From Siphonodentalium dalli (taxonomy: Eukaryota; Mollusca; Scaphopoda; Gadilida; Siphonodentaliidae): DNA of 64,000 bases. The notes below the pieces were generated by a model. That model saw only the letters and a program-made list of their open reading frames with translations. It did no database searches and was not told where the DNA came from. A program made the position numbers and the translations under genes. Shown one piece after another: positions 58,600-64,000 of this stretch; the first letter of the stretch is position 1; every line of letters begins with the position of its first letter. The stretch spans positions 43,004,194-43,068,193 of the forward strand of contig CP136069.1 of the NCBI GenBank assembly GCA_032622095.1. The letters run 5' to 3'.

Positions 58600-59235
58600 A
58601 AATGCAGCAAAACATTGGTATATTTACATGTACCAATCAGTACCAATAGGCAAAATTAGTAATATTTTGCCTATTGTTACAAGTCAATAAAGGACAATTA
58701 CTCTGGCATGCATTGATGGGAAAAACCTGTGATATGTGCATATTCGTTCGCGCATGCTGGTCTATACCCGTACAAAAGAACATCAAATTCTGTTAACCCA
58801 TGGTTGAGCTACAATAATGCAAAATGTGTTTGCGGATGGAACAAGGCCGGTAACTCTGGTATGGATCGACAGGCGAAACCTGTGATATGAAGTAATATGT
58901 GCATACATCCTTCGCCTATCATTCTGGTCTATCACCATACCAAACCACATCAAAATTCGACAACCGACACTTAACTTATATTGCAAAAACTTTGTACGGA
59001 CTGAATTTCATAAAGTCGAACAGGGCCCATAACTATGGTGAGCATTGATGGTCACAACCCTTGATATTATGCATATTCGTTCCCCATTTCTGGTCCGTCA
59101 CCATGCCATAGGGCATCAAAATATGACAACCGATTCTTGATTTATAATGCAAAATGTTTGTACGGACGGACGCACGGACGGCTCGAGGCGTCAACTATAT
59201 ACCCGCCGACTATTATCGGGGGTATAATAACCATA
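58600..59235. repeat. ~170-bp diverged tandem repeat ending in GACGGACGCACGGACGG
   Basis: About three units with 'ctggtctatcaccataccaaa.cacatcaaaattcgacaaccga' and 'aacctgtgatat' wording. The end is CGGACGGACGCACGGACGG, then CGGGGGTATAAT. Related to 7560-8120 and 50470-50715. Confidence 0.6.
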
Positions 59236-59553
59236 TATATATGTGTATACCTAACAAAAAACAATTCCCCTCCCCACCCCACCTCGGTGGATAATACTAA
59301 AGAGTTCTTTGGATTGTTTATTGCAAAGTCGTCAATTAAGGCGAAACATGCTATAACATATATACAATATTTACAATATTTACAATAGGTCACAAAAAAC
59401 AATTGTTACACAATCATACATATATTAATATATAATATGATAAATGTATAGATATATCGTAATATGTATTATAATATCTTATATATATTATATTATAATT
59501 GTCATAATATTTTGCCTGAAATAATTATTCACGGATATAAATAATGCACCTAA

Positions 59554-60507
59554 TCACACGTTTTTCAATTTGGAATAATCGGCTCGGTCATATTTTAATT
59601 TTCTTGATGCCAATTTGATAAAAATACTAACTTTTTTCAGTAATAGTTGATTTTCCAAAGATAATAGTCTTTCGAATATTTCTTTCGTAGGATTCTCCCA
59701 GTAATATTTCGGGATATAGTCTGCTCGAATTATCTGTAGTTCTTTGCAAATAATAATAAAATGGTATTCGTCACCCGTGCCATCACCGCAAATATCACAG
59801 GTTTTGTCACCATTATCCACAGATTTAGATTTCCATCTTGTATATTCGACAGGCAGTTTTATATTTGCGGTTCTAAATTTTAGCAAAGTGTTTGCTAAGT
59901 GAGCCGGTAAGGAACTTAGATAGCGACCCATGCCCGGCCTCGTTTTAATACTCATATAAAAACGTGCTCTAGATGAGTTTGCATTCTGCATTTCAGTAAA
60001 TAGTTCTGTTGTGTGTCGCTCAATAAGCTCTGATTTTATATTTCTAATTTCAGCCTTTGTTAAACCTGACTGATTTGTCCATACTCTTTCTATGTTAAGT
60101 TCTTTCAGTGTTTTAGAAATAAAAAATAGCCATAGGCTATTGAAGGAGCCATCAGAGTTGTGATCCAATTCTTTAACAAGAATATATATATTTTTTGCAA
60201 GTTCTGAGCCATCGTGTGATAGTAGTTTGGACCAGTAAGATAGTGCTCTGCACTTTATCTCAATGGACAGAGGGTGTCTGCCAAATTCACCGTAAACCAT
60301 ATAATTTGGTGTACTTGTTTTCAGATATCCTATAATTTTGCAGTATTTAAGATGAAGCGATTCAATAATTTTAGTTCTTTCGTGACACAAAATTTCACTC
60401 CCATATAATAGGATGGGTACTATCATACAGTCAAATAGTTTTAACATAATATCGATTGGAAGCTTGAGAGATCTCACTTTGTTTAGTAATCCACACATTG
60501 CTCTTGT
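59554..60507 (-). pseudogene. LINE ORF2 C-terminal fragment (318 codons, intact frame)
   Basis: The open frame begins mid-protein with ACAAGAGCAATG next to the foldback element and runs to a stop at 59554. It encodes the region after the reverse transcriptase palm: LPIDIMLKLFDCMIVPILLY with GSEILCHERTKIIESLHLKY, then GEFGRHPLSIEIK, a long helical part, and a terminal Cys-His cluster CDICGDGTGDEYHFIIIC. This C-terminal architecture is common in LINE proteins, where it is thought to bind nucleic acid. No palm or YADD box is present. The intact frame suggests the fragment is fairly young. Confidence 0.8.
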
Positions 60508-61384
60508 CACCCCCGTGTACGTGGTATCGCCAAAACCGAGGGTATCGCCAAAACCGAGAATATGGGAAAGTCATTTTCACGTATATGATATGGGGATATG
60601 TTTGTTTATCACCGTAATACAGACATCGAGCATCGTATGTGTATGTCCACACGAAGCATGAGTATTTATCCACCAGTTGTCAATCAGTTTTCCCAGATCA
60701 GACCATTAATTTTTTTTTGCCGAATGTTTTCAATGGTGTTTTTGCTTTTGCTCACTCAAATTTTCGAGAACAACCATTCACTAGTATAGTTCCTGGACTT
60801 CCACGCTTCCATAACAAATGCCGGTATATAGTTGAATCTGTCAATGAAGCATAGGATTTGACAGAATTTTATAAATCCTTGTCGTTCTCAATATCCGCGC
60901 GATATGAAGGGACCACTGTCGGTCCAGAAAGATGCGAACGGCACAGATGAAGATGCGCCAAACGCCGAGTTTCTGTGCAGTAAATATGCGTATTACTTAA
61001 GGAGTTCTGATGAGTTTTCGAGTGTTTTATGTGTATCTGAGACTGATCAATTGGACTGCGAATGTCAACTGAAATATGAATCCATAACATATTCGAAATA
61101 ATGTGTGCATATTATATTATGAATGTATTTCAATTGAAATTAATTGAACATCCATCTCAGCATTTGCGATCTCAATAACGTGAATGAATGATAACGCGAT
61201 GCCTTGATCAGACGCACGTGAATGCTGCCGTTCGCATGCATGCAGCTGATCGGATATTCGTTTACTATATTAGCATGCTTGGAGTTTGTATATAGACCAC
61301 ACATGCCGGACGACACGCCACGGCGTATCAACGATTTGTTATAATCATGTTTATTTTACAGACTTTATGACGTACACGGGGGTG
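60508..61384. mobile_element. CACCCC foldback relative with only 14-bp inverted ends
   Basis: The left 860 bp is a close copy of the left arm of the 46923-50054 element, including the doubled GGTATCGCCAAAACCGAG. It then jumps to a lone CGTACACGGGGGTG end. The loop and right arm are missing. No 5-bp duplication was found (flanks CTTGT and TCTTT). Confidence 0.8.
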
Positions 61385-62778
61385 TCTTTGGTCATGCACA
61401 AATAAGTGTGGAACCCCTGACCTGTTTACCACTATTTACACTGGCCAGTGTTCTCTGTCAGACACAACACACTCGATATATTAAGGCTATAATGGGGTCT
61501 AGGGCGATTTGTGACATATAGTGTACCTACACAATGATTTATTATTGTTGTTAGAAACTGAAAACACCAGGAAATAAAGTTTATTTTTCGTTTTTTGTAT
61601 CTGTGTTTACCAATTAAGCATGTTATTGCTTGAGTCTTAATGGTACACAGCAAGAGTTTGCACCAAAAAAGAATAGTGGAATGGGATTGAAAGGCAGTTA
61701 ACACAGTTATTGAAGAACGGCTAAAACAAATTTTGATAAAAACATGAGAAAGGGGGGGGATGGGTCCCCAACATTTTGGAGGAATTTTTTTTTTGCATAA
61801 ATGGGGTGGTGGGTCCGTCGGATCGGAAAAAACTTTTTGGGCCCTATATGTGCATTTTTTTCCAGACCCCCACCTGTACAATTAGCCAAAAATCCGACAC
61901 CAGAATCCAATATGGCGGCCAAGATGCCGCCGAAATGTTAAAATATGCTATATTTCTGTCATTTCATCACCTTTCGTCTGTCTATGTGGGGAAATATTGG
62001 CATATTGGCGTGATGTTATACATTTATCGTATAGAAGAGTCATTGATGAACACATAATATACATTCATTGTGGGATATTTTTGTCCGATATCACGTTTTC
62101 CCAAATGCCGAGAAATAGGTGAAAGCCGAATCGACGCCAATAACCCGATGTAATGTTTCGAATCAATGAATGTTACTGCTATCATAACAACACCCATGCA
62201 TACATTTGTATATATGTGCAGGTGATACTCGATCTAGGATTCCTCTTATACCTGAGTTGAGGAATATTCACCCAAATCCAAGATGATGTCCAAAATGGCC
62301 ACCAGAAATAGAAAAATCTCTGAAAATAGCTGATTTTAACACCAGTGAGCATTATTGTCATGACAACTCCACACCTGCTTACTATTGTGAGTTGTTGGGA
62401 ACACTTAGGCGAAGAACTGTCCTCGTACCATCCAAATAAAAGTCCCCCAAATCCAAAATGGCGCCCACAATGGCGGACAGATTTTGAAAAATCACCGAAA
62501 TTCCCTCATACTGTATTCACATCATTGGGCATGATTGTCGAGACAACTCCACCCGTGCTTACAGTTATTTTGGAAATACTGAGGTGAAGTAATTACCTCA
62601 CATCTCATGCAAGAAATGGTTTTCTAAATCGAAGATGGCGGCCAAAATGGCGACCGAAATTTGAAAACACGCTTACAGTCCTTTACTTTCTTACGATGGG
62701 CGTTATTGTTTCGCGATTTCTACCCACGTGTTTATGAGTGGCCTAAAATTTCTTGATAGCAGTTAGTTTGATAATATA

Positions 62779-62932
62779 CAGTTATCGCCCGCGATTGAGT
62801 GAGACACGGGGATTTGTCGCCCGCTCGAGACCTGGTATGTCACCCGAGGGCCGCCAGGCCCGAGGGTGACATTCCAGGTCGAGAGCGGCGACAAATCCCC
62901 GTGTCTCACGAAAACAAGGGTGATAACTGTTT
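62779..62932. repeat. 154-bp palindrome at the start of R5 copy 2
   Basis: Outer arms ACAGTTATCGCCC / GGGTGATAACTGT. Inner arms GTGAGACACGGGGATTTGTC / GACAAATCCCCGTGTCTCAC run to a centre near 62850. Partly deleted in copy 1. Confidence 0.85.
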
Positions 62933-63896
62933 TGTTATCTGACAAAGGAGTACACACGAACCTCGTTAATAGCAGGCATAAATGCGCGCATATATTCTTT
63001 AATCCAGTTCGAAAAGTTAATTTTATGTTGGAATCATCGCTATTTAGAAAATAAAACATTCATAATCTGGATCAATTGACATACCCATCATTTGCGTAGC
63101 TATTCTCCGGTTAGTTTTCTGGTTGCATGGTGGAAATCGGTTCACGGAAAGAGGAGTAAAGCAATTTCGAAGTTGAGTAGCAATGCAGCGAAATGTTCGG
63201 TTTCGTTTCAAATGGCCGTGAAGACGCCGACAGACGTGTTCATTTCCAGATTGCTAAAATGTGAAACTAACACGTTGTAGTAGTGCAAAAAGAAATAGAC
63301 ATATGTCACAGATTGTTACGCAACATACGGGTATTCTCTGAAGTCTGAGGAATGTATTGAAGAAAAGAAATAGTCAATTGATAAACAGTAAAGAGTGGCT
63401 ATTTGAACTAGTACATAAACGTATTTGTAACGTATGTACATCGTATGTGCGATTGCCTGCAGCACACACCAACTGCATAATAAGGTTTATCTATTTGTCC
63501 AACGGTCTTTATTATTGATATAAAAAGGCCCAATAGGAACATTACACATTATAACGGATTTGTGTCCGCGATAACACCATTTGTACATAGCGTGCTTTAC
63601 TTGCAACTAAAAAACACACAATTATGCAAATTAGCAAACACCACAGTTCGCAGTTGTTATGATACGGTGGGGTTTATAAAAACAGTGTTTTTGAAAATTG
63701 TTAGAGAGCTGTAAGAGTGTCTCTGCACGTTGAGTTCTTCGTAGTTCTATGTTTACTGGTAATAGCTGAGCGGTCAATAACTGAGACAATGTTACCCTCG
63801 ATGGTAATAAGGTGATTTACGGCCCGCCATGTGACGCACTCTCAGCCAATCAGAAGAGAGGAAAATGGGATGAAATGTGATGAAGGATAACAATGA
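62779..63896 (+). repeat. Long repeat R5, copy 2 (without the two insertions)
   Basis: Aligns in order with 12800-15650 but lacks both inserted elements found there, so it serves as an empty-site reference. Non-coding as far as can be seen. Confidence 0.85.
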
Positions 63897-64000
63897 CTTA
63901 TAACTACTCACTGGTCTCGCATGTTGAAATGGACTGATCGCGCGCTGGAGATTATTGCTATCAATGATTGGTGTGACCATGTAAACAACATGGATTACAT

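Larger units (their letters stand above)
58282..61876. mobile_element. hAT-like element, 3.6 kb, 7-bp TSD
   Basis: Inverted ends start CAGGGGG (left) and CAGGTGGGGGTCTGG (complement, right) and share AAAAAAATSCRYATATAGGGCC-type sequence. TACAATT is duplicated (58275-58281; 61877-61883), and the uninterrupted R4 arm at about 29075 has a single similar site. hAT elements usually duplicate 8 bp; 7 match here. No transposase was recognised. A LINE fragment and a CACCCC foldback element lie inside. Confidence 0.7.
58017..62730 (+). mobile_element. R4 arm copy, split by a hAT-like element
   Basis: 58017-58281 and 61877-62730 together match the left arm of the 4.9-kb palindrome (28811-29880), including AGACAAGATGGCGTCCA and GAAGATGGCGGCCAAAATGG. 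No right arm is present. The break is at the hAT-like insertion 58282-61876. Confidence 0.8.

Noticed and set aside
60508-61384. Clean target-site duplication for the third CACCCC element
   Set aside because: Flanking pentamers CTTGT and TCTTT differ; the copy is rearranged, so it is not used as TSD evidence.

Overview
The window looks like nuclear DNA of an invertebrate animal, most probably a mollusc. It is AT-rich. Coding sequence is split by GT..AG introns, and almost everything else is transposable-element (TE) sequence. The mollusc guess rests on the repeat types: diverged 'gggccataactc...gaaaattgg' repeats, Helitron-like elements carrying microsatellites and tandem repeats, and CR1-like LINEs. 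It is an inference, not an identification.

One host gene accounts for the layout. Seven exons on the minus strand encode consecutive parts of an NRF-6-like ('nose resistant to fluoxetine') multi-pass membrane acyltransferase with an Acyl_transf_3 domain. In transcript order they are at 57474-57567, 45202-45373, 39661-39740, 34769-34861, 15918-16020, 9842-10031 and 8220-8362. Every junction has a plausible acceptor and donor and, apart from one apparent 1-nt frameshift in the first exon, the phases agree. The N-terminal NRF region and the final exon were not found. The exons total about 0.8 kb spread over 49 kb, so the window is essentially the TE-filled introns of this gene.

Region by region. 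(1) 1-8219: hairpin repeats, a Helitron-like element, and a 1.73-kb tandem duplication whose spacer is an inverted copy of intron sequence beside the 8220-8362 exon. (2) 10-16 kb: a TTAA-flanked MITE and a repeat (copy 2 at 62.8-63.9 kb) holding two insertions that copy 2 lacks. (3) 17-34.5 kb: a CACCCC-ended foldback element with a 5-bp target-site duplication (TSD), a decayed CR1-like LINE with an N-terminal 2A-like motif, head-to-tail Helitron-like elements, and a 4.9-kb near-complete palindrome rich in ATGGCGGCC boxes. (4) 35.4-39.3 kb: a MULE-like element with tandem-repeat arms. (5) 39.8-43.2 kb: a cluster of Helitron-like elements on the minus strand. (6) 44-57 kb: TTAA MITEs, a 221-bp satellite, a 3.1-kb foldback element, and a 5'-truncated LINE that splits a MITE and contains a hAT-like element. 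(7) 58-64 kb: several nested elements.

No rRNA, convincing tRNA, CRISPR array or bacterial-type operon was seen. The most unusual feature is a group of foldback elements whose inverted termini carry short direct repeats; two distinct members share CACCCC ends and perfect 5-bp TSDs. No transposase for them is visible here.
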